Numbered from the stretch's first letter, positions 8,278 to 17,360 are shown. The stretch: DNA of 64,000 bases from Candidatus Methylomirabilota bacterium (GCA_016207095.1 JACQQF010000044.1:23526-87525); one strand, 5' to 3'. The notes: a model not told the origin generated them from the sequence alone. Translations and numbers: made by a program.

Positions 8278-9255
8278 TTAGGGGCGTTTGTCCGGGTGGG
8301 GGTGACCGACGAGGAACACAATGCCCCCTAGCCCGCTGCAGCAAGCCGTGACCGCGAACCAGAGCAGGGAGAGACTGATGGCACCCGCCGAGTCCAATCC
8401 GACCTTGGCGAAGAAGTAGACCGAGCTGCCCTCTCGGACACCGAGCCCCGCGACAGAGATCGGAAGCATCGAGACCACGCTGATGAGGGGGACGAACAGG
8501 AAAAAGTAACGCAAGGGGACTGACAGGTTGAGTGAGCGTGAGATCAGGTAGAAGATCATGATCACGAGCAACTGGAGGATCAGCGAGAGACCAACCGCTT
8601 GGAGCAGGGCTCGCTTATGTTTCCAGTAGCGTTGCAGCGCCCCGTAGAAACGCTGGAGCACCTCGTTGAAGCGCCCGAGACGGGTGCGATTCAGTAGTCT
8701 GAAAAACAGCATCTGAAGCCGATCATTCAGCAGCCCCGCGATAATGCCGATAAGTCCTGCTGCCGAAGCTACAGTCAACCAGATTGTCACAGGATCATGG
8801 AGATGCGAATAGCCGAGGATGAGCGCAATGCACGCGATCATGATGAGTGCGACGTACCCCGATAGGCGTTCAACCAGTATTGAAGCCAGAGAGGATTCCT
8901 TCTGTTGGGTCAGGTGGAAGATCTGATACCCGCGAACGACGTCCCCGCCAATGACGGTCGGCAGCATCAGGTTGAAGAACATCCCCTCAAGGTACAGGAG
9001 AAACAGCCGCCATGTCGAGAGGTTGATCTGTTCAGCCTGCAACAGGCGTCGCCAACGGAGCGTGCTCACGATCTGCGCCAGAAGATAGAGCGCGACGGAA
9101 CTCAGCAGGAGCGGGAGACGCAGGGAGCGAAAGAGTGCCCGGATGGCCTGCAGATCGGTCCGGCTGAAGAGGAAGGCAAGGAGGGCGAGGCTGACCAGGA
9201 GCTTCAGCCAGAACCGCCACGGATTGGCCCTTGGCCTATCAAGAGGGGTCGTCAC
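8278..9255 (-). CDS. Lysylphosphatidylglycerol-synthase-TM/UPF0104 family membrane protein
   Basis: A 325-residue polytopic protein with about eight hydrophobic segments. It has the family blocks STLRWRRLLQAE, GMFFNLMLPTVIGGDVVRGYQ, ILVERLSGY and SVVSMLPISVAGLGVREGS. The family includes the flippase half of MprF and proteins encoded beside dolichol/polyprenol glycosyltransferases. The MprF synthetase domain is absent. The GTG start overlaps the stop of the glycosyltransferase gene by 17 bases, so the two are translationally linked. A role in moving a lipid-linked sugar or phospholipid across the membrane is the likely reading. Confidence 0.85.
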   Translation of the reverse strand: MTTPLDRPRANPWRFWLKLLVSLALLAFLFSRTDLQAIRALFRSLRLPLLLSSVALYLLAQIVSTLRWRRLLQAEQINLSTWRLFLLYLEGMFFNLMLPTVIGGDVVRGYQIFHLTQQKESSLASILVERLSGYVALIMIACIALILGYSHLHDPVTIWLTVASAAGLIGIIAGLLNDRLQMLFFRLLNRTRLGRFNEVLQRFYGALQRYWKHKRALLQAVGLSLILQLLVIMIFYLISRSLNLSVPLRYFFLFVPLISVVSMLPISVAGLGVREGSSVYFFAKVGLDSAGAISLSLLWFAVTACCSGLGGIVFLVGHPHPDKRP

Positions 9256-10261
9256 GGCCGCTCCGCTCGCCTTGACCCCGGATGATCCGTTTGATCATGT
9301 AGATCGGCTTTCCGTGTACTTCGTGGTACACCCTGGCCACCATCTCACCGAGCAAGCCCATGCCTACCAGTTGAACGCCGAGAAGCACGAGGAGGACAGA
9401 CAACAGCAAAAGCGGGCGGCCGCCTATCTGTTGGGCCATGAGCAGCTTGAGACTGATAAGGTACAACAGAAGGGCGCCCCCGATAGCGCCGATCGTAACC
9501 CCGAGGAGGCCGAAGATCTGGATCGGTTTGGTCATGAAGCTCAAGAAGAATTTTACGGTAATCAGGTCTAGAACGACTCTGATCGTTCGCGAGATGGTGT
9601 ATTTCGACCGGCCGAACTGCCTTGGCCGGTGGTGTGTTTTGACCTCTGCGATAGAGACCCCCATCCAACTGGCAATCGCAGGGATAAATCGATGGAGTTC
9701 CCCGTAGAGGCGGAGATTCTCCACGACATCCCGACGGTAGGCCTTCAGGGTGCACCCATAATCGTGCAGCCGAATCCCGGTCGTCAAGGAAATCAGCCAA
9801 TTGGCCAGCATGGAGGGAAATCGCCTCGAGACGAACGGGTCCTTTCGATCAGCCCTCCAGCCACTGACCAGATCGACCGTCTTGATCAACTCCAGCAACT
9901 TCGGGATGTCGGCCGGGTCATTTTGGAGGTCTCCGTCGAGCGTTACAATCACCTGGCCTCTCGCATGGTCGAACCCCGCTGAAAGAGCTGCTGTCTGTCC
10001 AAAGTTGCGCCGGAGCACGACAACGCTCCAGCGTGAGTCAACCTCGAGGACCTGCTCGAGGGCAGCGAGCGTTCGATCGGTGCTCCCATCGTCTATCGCG
10101 AGGACTTCGTATGGCTCGTGACGCGCAGCGAGGGCCCGGACGATCTCCTCGTGGAGTTGGGGGATACTTTCCTCCTCGTTGTGGAACGGGATAACGATGG
10201 AAAGCGGTGGGCGAGCCTGGCCATCATCGTCCCTCGAGATCGGGCGGCGGTCGTCGCTCAT
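9239..10261 (-). CDS. Family 2 glycosyltransferase, polyprenyl-phosphate type
   Basis: The N-terminal GT-A domain has VIPFHNEEESIPQL, IDDGSTDRT and TLDGDLQNDP (DxD metal site). The GYCTLKAYRR-like region appears here as YGCTLKAYRRDVVENL, and QFGRSKY is also present. Two C-terminal transmembrane segments follow (about residues 230-310). This is the ArnC/DPMS/GtrB architecture: transfer of a sugar from a nucleotide donor to undecaprenyl phosphate on the cytoplasmic side. I chose ATG 10261, which shares ATGA with the stop of the upstream ArnT-like remnant, over GTG 10294. An ArnC-like enzyme following an ArnT-like gene suggests a former lipid A or surface-sugar modification operon whose polymer-side transferase is now lost. 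Confidence 0.87.
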   Translation of the reverse strand: MSDDRRPISRDDDGQARPPLSIVIPFHNEEESIPQLHEEIVRALAARHEPYEVLAIDDGSTDRTLAALEQVLEVDSRWSVVVLRRNFGQTAALSAGFDHARGQVIVTLDGDLQNDPADIPKLLELIKTVDLVSGWRADRKDPFVSRRFPSMLANWLISLTTGIRLHDYGCTLKAYRRDVVENLRLYGELHRFIPAIASWMGVSIAEVKTHHRPRQFGRSKYTISRTIRVVLDLITVKFFLSFMTKPIQIFGLLGVTIGAIGGALLLYLISLKLLMAQQIGGRPLLLLSVLLVLLGVQLVGMGLLGEMVARVYHEVHGKPIYMIKRIIRGQGERSGRDDPS

Positions 10262-10649
10262 CGAATGCCCAGCGCCTCCTCCGTCCCCTCCCACACATCC
10301 AACCGGTTCATTCGTCGCCCGAGCGGAATGTTGTACGTGTCCGGATGAGCTGGGATATACAACATCATCTCACTGGCAATCCCGTACTCGTCGCTGAAGA
10401 GAAACGTCATCGGGTGGACAGGACGATGAGGTAGGCCACCATCTGGCCCTTGCTGTAGTAGCGCCAGTCAAGGCGCTTCGACCAGGTCCGGTAATGTGCC
10501 TCATCCGGCGCCAGGTCGAGGCGACCCGAGACGATGAACCAGAGGTGGAAGGTAACGGCGAAGCCGAGGAACAACCAGAAACACAGATACACCCAGACAG
10601 GATCGCTGGACACACTCAGGTGTGCCGGCGGCTCCTGGGGGGCCTTCAC
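10258..10649 (-). pseudogene. ArnT/GT39-like glycosyltransferase with the middle deleted
   Basis: From ATG 10649 the frame encodes 80 residues with a transmembrane segment and LAPDEAHYRTWSKRLDWRYY then SKGQMVAYLI, the start of a GT39/ArnT-like enzyme, and then stops at 10407. From about 10425 down, in another frame, the DNA encodes FLFSDEYGIASEMMLYIP, then GRRMNRLDVWEG, ending at a TGA overlapping the next start. That is the usual C-terminal block of the same family. Some 350-400 central residues, including most membrane helices, are missing. The two ends therefore come from one gene with a large internal deletion near 10410-10425. This is not functional as written. Confidence 0.75.
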
Positions 10650-10665
10650 CCGAGGGGGAGACAGC

Positions 10666-11172
10666 TCAAGGGCGACGCCGTTGGAGCGTGCGATCTTTTT
10701 TCCCCACTTCTGAGGCCAGCGCCTCCTTATAGGAAATCAGCTTACGTCGCAGCACTGCATCTGAGAGCGCCAGGATCTGGGCGGCCAGAATCCCCGCGTT
10801 TCTGGCGCCCGGTTCGCCGATCGCCATGGTTGCAACCGCGACCCCCCCTGGCATCTGGGCGACGGAGAGAAGGGCATCAAGTCCTTTGAGGGGGCTGGAG
10901 GCCAGCGGCACCCCGATGACCGGGAGTGTGGTCTGGCCCGCGATGACGCCAGCCAGATGAGCCGCGCCGCCGGCACCGGCGATGATCACTCGGATCCCCC
11001 TCGCCTCGGCCTTCTTGACGTACTCCAGGGCGGCGTGAAGAGAGCGGTGAGCAGAGCAGATCTTGAGCTCGAACGGGATGCCGAAGCGATCGAGCGCCTT
11101 GGAGGCCGCCTCCATCACGGGGAGGTCCGAGTCGCTCCCCATAACGATTCCGACCAAGGGTCGCCTCGTCAT
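10666..11172 (-). CDS. purE: 5-(carboxyamino)imidazole ribonucleotide mutase
   Basis: PurE converts N5-CAIR to CAIR in purine synthesis. The sequence has MGSDSDLPVM, SAHRSLHAALEY, IAGAGGAAHLAGVIAGQT and PVIGVPL in order, all core PurE motifs. The ATG at 11172 gives 168 residues, the usual length; an in-frame start at 11277 would add a non-conserved extension overlapping purD. It follows purD by four bases in a purN-purH-purD-purE operon. No purK is visible in the window. Confidence 0.95.
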   Translation of the reverse strand: MTRRPLVGIVMGSDSDLPVMEAASKALDRFGIPFELKICSAHRSLHAALEYVKKAEARGIRVIIAGAGGAAHLAGVIAGQTTLPVIGVPLASSPLKGLDALLSVAQMPGGVAVATMAIGEPGARNAGILAAQILALSDAVLRRKLISYKEALASEVGKKDRTLQRRRP

Positions 11173-11176
11173 GGGG

Positions 11177-12454
11177 CTAGGATGTACGGTCAAGGGCGCG
11201 CCGCCCGATGTCTGTCCTGTAGTGCGCGCCCTCCCAGTGAATCCTTTTCGCTGCACGGTAGGCACCTGCAATCGCATCGCGAATATCCCGTCCGAGGGCG
11301 GTCACCCCGAGAACTCGACCCCCTGCGGTCACGACTTGGTCATTCTTGCGGCTTGTGCCCGCGTGGAAGACCAAGACCCGTGGCTCCGCCGCCGCCTCTC
11401 GGAGCCCGGAAATCGGAAATCCCTTCTCATACGGGCCTGGATAGCCCGCTGAGGCCATGACGACGCAGACGCTCGGATCAGGTTTCCACTCGATTGTCTT
11501 CTCGTGGAGCCGCCCCTCCACCCCCGCCTCCAGGATCGGGACAAGGTCCGATTCCATTCGGATCAGGAGCGGTTGCGCCTCTGGGTCGCCGAATCTGGCA
11601 TTGAACTCCAACACCATGACCTCACCCGCCTTGATCATAAGGCCCGCGTAGAGGACCCCCTTGTAGCGTCGGCCCTCGGCCGCCATTCCCTTGACCACGG
11701 GGATCATCACGCGCTCCATGACCTGCCTATGTATCGACTCGGTGATGACAGGGGCGGGGGAATAGGCGCCCATTCCACCGGTGTTGGGGCCCTGGTCGTC
11801 ATCGAAGACTCGTTTGTGGTCCTGGGACGACGCCATCGGCAAGACCGTCTGCCCGTCCGTGAACGCGAGGAAGGAAGCCTCCTCTCCATCCAGGTACTCC
11901 TCAATGACGACGCGTTCGCCGGCGTCTCCGAAGACCCGTTCCTCCATGATCTTCTTAACGGCGTCAAGGGCCTCCGACACCTCCATGCAGACGATCGCTC
12001 CCTTTCCCGCCGCCAGACCGTCGGCCTTGACGACGATGGGCGCCCCAATGTCCTGGATGTACCGCCTGGCGTCTTCCGCCCGATAAAACGACTGATAGAA
12101 GCCGCTGGGGATTTGGTACTTCTTCATGAGATTCTTCGCGAAGACCTTGCTCCCCTCGATGATGGCCGCGGCCTTGCTTGGGCCGAAAATGCGGAGTCCG
12201 AGCCGCTCGAACTCATCCACGATGCCCAAGGTGAGCGCCACTTCGGGGCCGACGACGGTCAGGTCTATCCGTTTCCGCTCAGCGAAATCCGCCAGCGGTC
12301 GAATGTCGGAGGGGCTGATATTGATGCACTCGGCGATCTCGCTGATCCCGGCGTTTCCAGGCGCGGCCCAGACCTTGGCCACTCTCGGGCTCTGGGCGAT
12401 CTTCCAGGCGAGCGCATGCTCTCTCCCACCGGAGCCGATCACGAGCACCTGCAT
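11177..12454 (-). CDS. purD: Phosphoribosylamine-glycine ligase
   Basis: PurD joins glycine to phosphoribosylamine with ATP. The start at 12454 gives MQVLVIGSGGREHALAW, the family's usual N-terminus. Later blocks are APGNAGI, GPEVALTLGIVDEF, the ATP-grasp region around IVVKADGLAAGKGAIVC, DHKRVFDDDQGPNTGGMGAY and EFNARFGDPEAQ. An in-frame TTG-type extension to 12538 is not conserved. It lies 31 bases after purH and four before purE on the minus strand. Length (425) is typical. Confidence 0.95.
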   Translation of the reverse strand: MQVLVIGSGGREHALAWKIAQSPRVAKVWAAPGNAGISEIAECINISPSDIRPLADFAERKRIDLTVVGPEVALTLGIVDEFERLGLRIFGPSKAAAIIEGSKVFAKNLMKKYQIPSGFYQSFYRAEDARRYIQDIGAPIVVKADGLAAGKGAIVCMEVSEALDAVKKIMEERVFGDAGERVVIEEYLDGEEASFLAFTDGQTVLPMASSQDHKRVFDDDQGPNTGGMGAYSPAPVITESIHRQVMERVMIPVVKGMAAEGRRYKGVLYAGLMIKAGEVMVLEFNARFGDPEAQPLLIRMESDLVPILEAGVEGRLHEKTIEWKPDPSVCVVMASAGYPGPYEKGFPISGLREAAAEPRVLVFHAGTSRKNDQVVTAGGRVLGVTALGRDIRDAIAGAYRAAKRIHWEGAHYRTDIGRRALDRTS

Positions 12455-12485
12455 GGACCTTCCTGATCCTCCTCCGATCCCCGAC

Positions 12486-14090
12486 TCAGTGGCGGAAATG
12501 TCGAATCCCCGTGAAGACCATGGCGATGTCGGCCTCATCGGCCGCCTGGATCACCGCTGCGTCACGAATGGAACCGCCCGGTTGGATGATCGCTGTGACA
12601 CCGGCTGCTGCTGCCGCATCGATCCCGTCGCGAAACGGAAAGAAGCCGTCTGACGCCATGACAGTTCCACGGGTGGGGGAGGCGGCCTTCATCACCGCGA
12701 GGCGGCAGGCGTCCACTCGGCTCATCTGTCCGGCGCCGATTCCTACCGTCGCGTGCTCGTTCGCCAGGACGATCGCGTTTGACTTGACGTGCTTTGCCAC
12801 CTTCCAGGCAAAGCGGAGGGCTCGTATTTCTCCCGTGGTGGGTGGACGGCGCGTCACGGTTCGAAGGTCGTCGAGGTTCAGGTCAATGGCGTCGCGTTCC
12901 TGCACCAACATACCGCCGGCGATCGACCGAAGCGCTCTGCCCGGCTGATCGGCGCGCATCATGCCGGGCCAGGGTTCGATCTGGAGGAGTCGCAGCGCCT
13001 TCTTTTCCTTGAGGGTGGCGAGCGCCGCCTCCTCGTAGCCAGGGGCCACGATTGCCTCCACAAAGGTGGCGCTTAGCGCCCCAGCCGTCTCTACGTCCAC
13101 GGCACGGTTGAGCCCGAGCACCCCCCCGTAGGCCGAAGCCGGATCGGCGGCCCTGGCATGGAGATAGGCATCGATCAACCGAGAAGCATGGCCGACGCCG
13201 CAGGGGTTGGTATGCTTGACGATGACGGCGACCGGCTCCTCGAATTCTCTCGCGAGGGCGAGGGCCGCGTCCAGGTCCAAGAGGTTGTTGAACGAGAGCC
13301 CCTTGCCTTGAAGCTGCTTGGCGGATGCTACAGAGGGCTCATCCGCCTCGGCTCCTCGGTAGAGGGCCGCCCGCTGGTGCGGATTCTCGCCGTAACGAAG
13401 CGACTGAGCCTTGAACAGGCGGAGATCGAGGACGTCTGGAAGCGTGCTCTCTCCACCCGTCGTGATGTTCCGCTCAAGGTAGCCCGCGATCAGCGCATCG
13501 TAGCGGGCAACATGCGCGAAGGCTTTCCTGGCCAGATGGAGTCGCGTAACTCTCGAAAGACGGCCTTTATGCTGCCGCAGCTCCGCGAGCAGCCCGGTGT
13601 AATCGCCCGGATCAACAAGCACCGCGACATCCTCGAAATTCTTTGCCCCAGCCCGGATCAGGCTTGGCCCGCCGATGTCGATCTGCTCCACCGCTTCCTC
13701 GAAGGAAACGTTTGTGCGGGCGACCGTGGCCTCGAAGGGATACAGGGTGATGACCACGAGGTCGATGGGAGCGATGACGTGTTCTCGCAGTTGCCTCAGA
13801 TGCTCCGGCTCGCGTCGACTCGCCAAGATGCCTGCGTGAATCTTCGGATGGAGCGTCTTGACCCTCCCGTCCAACATCTCTGGAAAGCCCGTGATGTCAG
13901 CCACATCCACCACGGCAATTCCTGCCTGTCTTAGAGCGCGGGCCGTTCCGCCGGTTGACAAGATCTCGATCGTGAGATCCTTCAGCGTTGCCGCAAGTTC
14001 GATCACCCCAGTCTTGTCAGAAACGCTGACCAATGCCCGGCGGACATGCACCAACCCCTGATCGGACCGATGGTCGTCCGGGACGGTCAT
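12486..14090 (-). CDS. purH: Bifunctional AICAR formyltransferase / IMP cyclohydrolase
   Basis: PurH carries out the last two steps to IMP. The N-terminal cyclohydrolase domain has ALVSVSDKTG, STGGTARAL and GRVKTLHPKIHAGIL. The C-terminal formyltransferase domain has LRYGENPHQ, VKHTNPCGVG, SNAIVLANEHATVGIGAGQ and the ending SDGFFPFRDGID with IIQPGGSIRD. It is full length (534 residues). Its ATG overlaps the stop of purN by four bases, implying coupled translation. Confidence 0.96.
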   Translation of the reverse strand: MTVPDDHRSDQGLVHVRRALVSVSDKTGVIELAATLKDLTIEILSTGGTARALRQAGIAVVDVADITGFPEMLDGRVKTLHPKIHAGILASRREPEHLRQLREHVIAPIDLVVITLYPFEATVARTNVSFEEAVEQIDIGGPSLIRAGAKNFEDVAVLVDPGDYTGLLAELRQHKGRLSRVTRLHLARKAFAHVARYDALIAGYLERNITTGGESTLPDVLDLRLFKAQSLRYGENPHQRAALYRGAEADEPSVASAKQLQGKGLSFNNLLDLDAALALAREFEEPVAVIVKHTNPCGVGHASRLIDAYLHARAADPASAYGGVLGLNRAVDVETAGALSATFVEAIVAPGYEEAALATLKEKKALRLLQIEPWPGMMRADQPGRALRSIAGGMLVQERDAIDLNLDDLRTVTRRPPTTGEIRALRFAWKVAKHVKSNAIVLANEHATVGIGAGQMSRVDACRLAVMKAASPTRGTVMASDGFFPFRDGIDAAAAAGVTAIIQPGGSIRDAAVIQAADEADIAMVFTGIRHFRH

Positions 14091-14767
14091 GGGTTTATCA
14101 CCCCCCAGTTCCGCTTTTCATCCTGCTCGGAGGCCGGCATCCCATGGCAGAATACCCGCCGGCCTCGAACCTCCAGCCGTCCCTCGGCAAACAGTTGGAT
14201 CGCCTTCGGGTAGATCTGATGCTCATAGGTGAGGATTCTGGCCGAGAGGCTCTCGTCGGTGTCGTCTTCCAACACCGGAACCACCGCCTGAATGATGATG
14301 GGGCCCGTATCTGTCTCCTCGTCCACGAAATGAACGGTGCAGCCGGAGAACTTCACTCCGTGTTTGAGCGCCTTGCGTTGAACATGAAGGCCAGGGAAGG
14401 CGGGTAGGAGCGCGGGGTGAATATTCATGATCCGATTGCGGTACTCCCGGACCAACAGCGGGCTCAGGAGTCGCATGAACCCGGCGAGACAGACCAGATC
14501 GACGTCACGCTTCCGTAGCAGGTCGATGATGGCCGCGTCGAATCCTTCCCTGGCTTCAAAGAGCTTCGGATCGACGAACGCGGCCTCGATGTTGTGTGTT
14601 CGGGCTCGATCGAGGGCGAAGGCATCGGCCACGTCACTGATCACGATGGCGACAATCGCGTCGATGTGACCGGCGTGGCTGGCGTCGATGATCGACTGGA
14701 GGTTGCTCCCTCGCCCGGAAACCAGCACGCCCAGCCTGACCTGTCCCTTCACGCTCAAGCTCGCCAT
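14087..14767 (-). CDS. purN: Phosphoribosylglycinamide formyltransferase
   Basis: PurN formylates GAR using 10-formyl-tetrahydrofolate. Evidence is LVSGRGSNLQSIIDA, the catalytic region AGFMRLLSPLLV ... RIMNIHPALLPAFPGLH, and GCTVHFVDEETDTGPII. It is the first gene of the minus-strand pur operon. The 264-base stretch upstream (14768-15031) separates it from the next minus-strand gene. I saw no purine riboswitch signature there, though a promoter may be present. Confidence 0.95.
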   Translation of the reverse strand: MASLSVKGQVRLGVLVSGRGSNLQSIIDASHAGHIDAIVAIVISDVADAFALDRARTHNIEAAFVDPKLFEAREGFDAAIIDLLRKRDVDLVCLAGFMRLLSPLLVREYRNRIMNIHPALLPAFPGLHVQRKALKHGVKFSGCTVHFVDEETDTGPIIIQAVVPVLEDDTDESLSARILTYEHQIYPKAIQLFAEGRLEVRGRRVFCHGMPASEQDEKRNWGVINP

Positions 14768-15031
14768 GGTTCGCCGGTTTCAGTCTCACAGATCAGGTCT
14801 GACGGTACACGCGTTCGGTCACAGTCGCGCATCGCCCAACGTCAATTTCACAGGATGACGCTTCATGGAAGGGGACGTCAGCGGGCTGTGCATCCGTCAA
14901 GGTACCGCACTGACAGCGATGGTTGATCACCTGGCACGTGAGGTTCGATGGGTCGGGGAGAAGATATCAAAAAGGCAAGGCATGAGCAAGAGGATTGTGG
15001 GGCGAGTTTCGGGCGCAGAACGCTTCAATCC

Positions 15032-15424
15032 CTAGGTGCAGCCGGATCGTGGTGCTCCTGGCGCGCGCTGGGGCACGAGCGTGCACGCGAACGTCGACGG
15101 CTGAGCTCGGTATTGGTCAAGGATGGTCGCGAGCCGCGCAAGTGTGCGATCGCGCTTGGCGAGGCCGATTCCGTAGATCGCCAGGTCGTTAACAAGCCGG
15201 ACGTAGAAGACGTGCTGGGCATCCCCGCCGTCACGCATGCATGGGGTTGGTTTCTGCGTCAAGCGCAAGAGTGAGCCAAAGACCTTCACGTATTCCTCCA
15301 GGATCGGTTCATCGCGGAGGTCACGGGGCACCTCGGGGAAACGGGTGAGAAATTCCTCGACCGTCATCGGGGCTTGGACGGAACCGGTGCTCTTCCTGGT
15401 CGTCGGCGAATCGCAAATCTCCAT
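15032..15424 (-). CDS. Hypothetical protein
   Basis: A 130-residue frame starting at ATG 15424, eight bases after a strong GGAGGG site. It contains a plausible globular region, MTVEEFLTRFPEVPRDLRDE, then EEYVKVFGSLLRLTQKPTPC and LVNDLAIYGIGLAKRDRTLA. No signal peptide or membrane helix is visible. I do not recognise the family. The frame is open further upstream (to 15583), but only this start has a good ribosome site. Natural amino-acid composition and the ribosome site support a real gene. Confidence 0.55.
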   Translation of the reverse strand: MEICDSPTTRKSTGSVQAPMTVEEFLTRFPEVPRDLRDEPILEEYVKVFGSLLRLTQKPTPCMRDGGDAQHVFYVRLVNDLAIYGIGLAKRDRTLARLATILDQYRAQPSTFACTLVPQRAPGAPRSGCT

Positions 15425-15662
15425 GCTCTTTACCCTCCGAATCGGCTCGTAGAACGTTGACGTTGGCGCAACAGTCACCATGATTACACCGGAAGGCCGA
15501 TGCCACCAACACCTCCTTTTAGGATAGGCTTCCTGTTGTCTTTCTGTCAAGATGGAAGTCGCGCTCACCGTCTGCACAGCCATCGCTCCGCCGACCTTGT
15601 CCTAGTCTGAATAATAGAAGAGGCGGGCGGTAGGTGACAAAAGAGGCAAAAGCATATCTTGC

Positions 15663-15857
15663 TTGACAGGGGGGGGGGAGCGTTATAGGCTCCGTTCCAC
15701 TATGTGACCTAGACCAGCATCTGCAGCGCACTGAACAGTCCCGCGGGGGGAGGGTCCCTGGTGACCCTACGACACCAACAACAGTGTCGCCCCGGCGCCC
15801 ATGGAATGCGCCTTTTGCGCCTCCTGTAGTCAGGCGGCAGAAGGCGCTTTTTGTTTT
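15663..15857 (+). promoter_or_regulatory. Structured leader upstream of a secreted beta-propeller gene
   Basis: The 591 bases between the hypothetical gene and 16016 hold no credible gene. A TTGACA at 15663-15668 precedes a run of G and TTATAG. Downstream are consecutive hairpins: AGGGTC/GACCCT (15751-15756 with 15763-15768), CGACAC/GTGTCG (15770-15775 with 15784-15789) and then an intrinsic terminator. Stacked hairpins ending in a terminator look like a riboswitch or attenuator. I could not match it to a class I know. Confidence 0.4.
15808..15857 (+). terminator. Intrinsic terminator in the leader of the 16016 gene
   Basis: GCGCCTTTTGC at 15808-15818 pairs over 11 bp with GCAGAAGGCGC at 15837-15847, followed by TTTTTGTTTT. 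Being some 160 bases before the start codon on the same strand, it probably regulates the downstream gene or ends a small RNA. Confidence 0.7.
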
Positions 15858-16015
15858 GAGTGTCCTCCCACGTTATCTGAATCCCCGGAGTCGAACCAAC
15901 GGCACTCGTATCAAGCTACTGTAGAGCGCCACTTGGTGAGGCTTCCACAAGCAGAGCGTGTAATTTTCTCAGGCGTCTGGACGGCGTTCTAAGTCAACAA
16001 AGGAAGGAGGGGCAG

Positions 16016-17296
16016 ATGTCACACCTATGGCTACGATGTCGGTTGATTGGAATCGTGCTTAGCCTCGCGCTCGCCGCGACGGCGGTGGAGGTCTCTGCAC
16101 ACGGAGGCGACCCAACGCTCATTCACGGTTGCGTCAATAATGCAAGTGGCGTTGCAAGGATCGTGGGTCCTAGCGACGGTTGTCGGGCGAGCGAGACAGC
16201 GGTTGATTGGAGCATCACCGGACCTACTGGACCCCAGGGACCCTCAGGGCCAACCGGGGCACAGGGAGTCCAGGGCCCAACCGGCGCCACCGGGCCGCAG
16301 GGCGACCCGGGCGTGGGGCTCAATCCGCTCCAGATCGCAATTCTCCGCTGGTATGAGGCCAACCTGACCACCGCCTTTGCCGTGGGCATCGGCCCCGCCG
16401 GCGTCGCCTTCGACGGGATGCACATCTGGGTGGCGAACAGTGGCAGCAACACGGTGACCAAGCTCCGGGCGAGCGATGGGACCTGCAACGGCGTCGCTGA
16501 TCCACCGGGCTCCGATGTGAGCGCCTGTAGCTTCGCCGTGGGCGGCAATCCCGGAGGTGTTGCGTTCGACGGGGCCAACATTTGGGTGACAAATCTTAAC
16601 AGCCACACCGTGACCAAGCTCCGGGCGAGCGATGGGACCTGCAACGGCGTCGCGAATCCGCCCGGCTCCGACGTGAGCGCCTGTAGCTTCGCCGTGGCCT
16701 TGACCCCCTTCGGCATTGCCTTCGATGGGGCCAACCTCTGGGTCGCGAGGTTTGGCAGCAACGCCGTGACCAAGCTGCGGGCGAGCGACGGGGCTAATCT
16801 GGGGAGCTTCGCCGTGGGGGTCAAACCCGTCGGCGTCGCCTTCGACGGGGCCAACATCTGGGTGACGAACGATGAGAGCCACACTGTGACCAAGCTGCGG
16901 GCGAGCGACGGAGCCAATCTGGGGAGCTTCGCCGTGGGGACTAGACCTCATGGTGTCGCCTTCGACGGGGCCAACATCTGGGTGGCGAACACGAACAGTG
17001 ACACCGTGACCAAGCTGCGGGCGAGCGACGGAGCCAATCTGGGGAGCTTTGCCGCGGGCGACGCCCCCGAGGGTCTCGCCTTCGACGGGGCCAACATCTG
17101 GACGGCCAACCTTGCTGGCGACAGCGTCACCAAGCTGCGGGCGAGCGACGGCGCCTGCGCGGGTGCTGCCAACCCGCCAGGCTCCGATGTGAGCGCCTGT
17201 AGCTTTGCCGTGGGCGATAGCCCCCATGAGATCGCCTTCGACGGGGCCTCCGTCTGGGTGACGAACGGTAACAGCGCCACGGTGTCAAAAAGGTAG
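16016..17296 (+). CDS. Secreted protein with collagen-like segment and beta-propeller repeats
   Basis: An N-terminal signal peptide (LIGIVLSLALAATAVEVSA) is followed by a Cys-containing stretch, then about ten Gly-X-Y triplets (GPTGPQGPSGPTGAQG ...). Next come about eight propeller-type repeats with the core GVAFDGANIWVANxxSxTVTKLRASDG. The collagen-like stalk would trimerise or extend the protein and the propeller would bind a ligand; both are inferences from architecture. A GGAAGGAGGGG ribosome site precedes the ATG. It is transcribed from behind a terminator-bearing leader and followed by its own terminator. Confidence 0.85.
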   Translation: MSHLWLRCRLIGIVLSLALAATAVEVSAHGGDPTLIHGCVNNASGVARIVGPSDGCRASETAVDWSITGPTGPQGPSGPTGAQGVQGPTGATGPQGDPGVGLNPLQIAILRWYEANLTTAFAVGIGPAGVAFDGMHIWVANSGSNTVTKLRASDGTCNGVADPPGSDVSACSFAVGGNPGGVAFDGANIWVTNLNSHTVTKLRASDGTCNGVANPPGSDVSACSFAVALTPFGIAFDGANLWVARFGSNAVTKLRASDGANLGSFAVGVKPVGVAFDGANIWVTNDESHTVTKLRASDGANLGSFAVGTRPHGVAFDGANIWVANTNSDTVTKLRASDGANLGSFAAGDAPEGLAFDGANIWTANLAGDSVTKLRASDGACAGAANPPGSDVSACSFAVGDSPHEIAFDGASVWVTNGNSATVSKR

Positions 17297-17360
17297 CCGT
17301 CACTATCGAACCGGGCCGATCTGAACATCGCGACAGTCCCTGATCCAGATCTGCGCTGGC

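Noticed and set aside
15870..15960. tRNA-like GGTTCGACTCC on the minus strand
   Set aside because: The bases flanking the TTCGA loop do not form a T stem, and no acceptor or anticodon stem could be drawn.
15801..15992. Small Cys-rich frame MECAFCASCSQ
   Set aside because: It overlaps the terminator hairpin and has no ribosome site.
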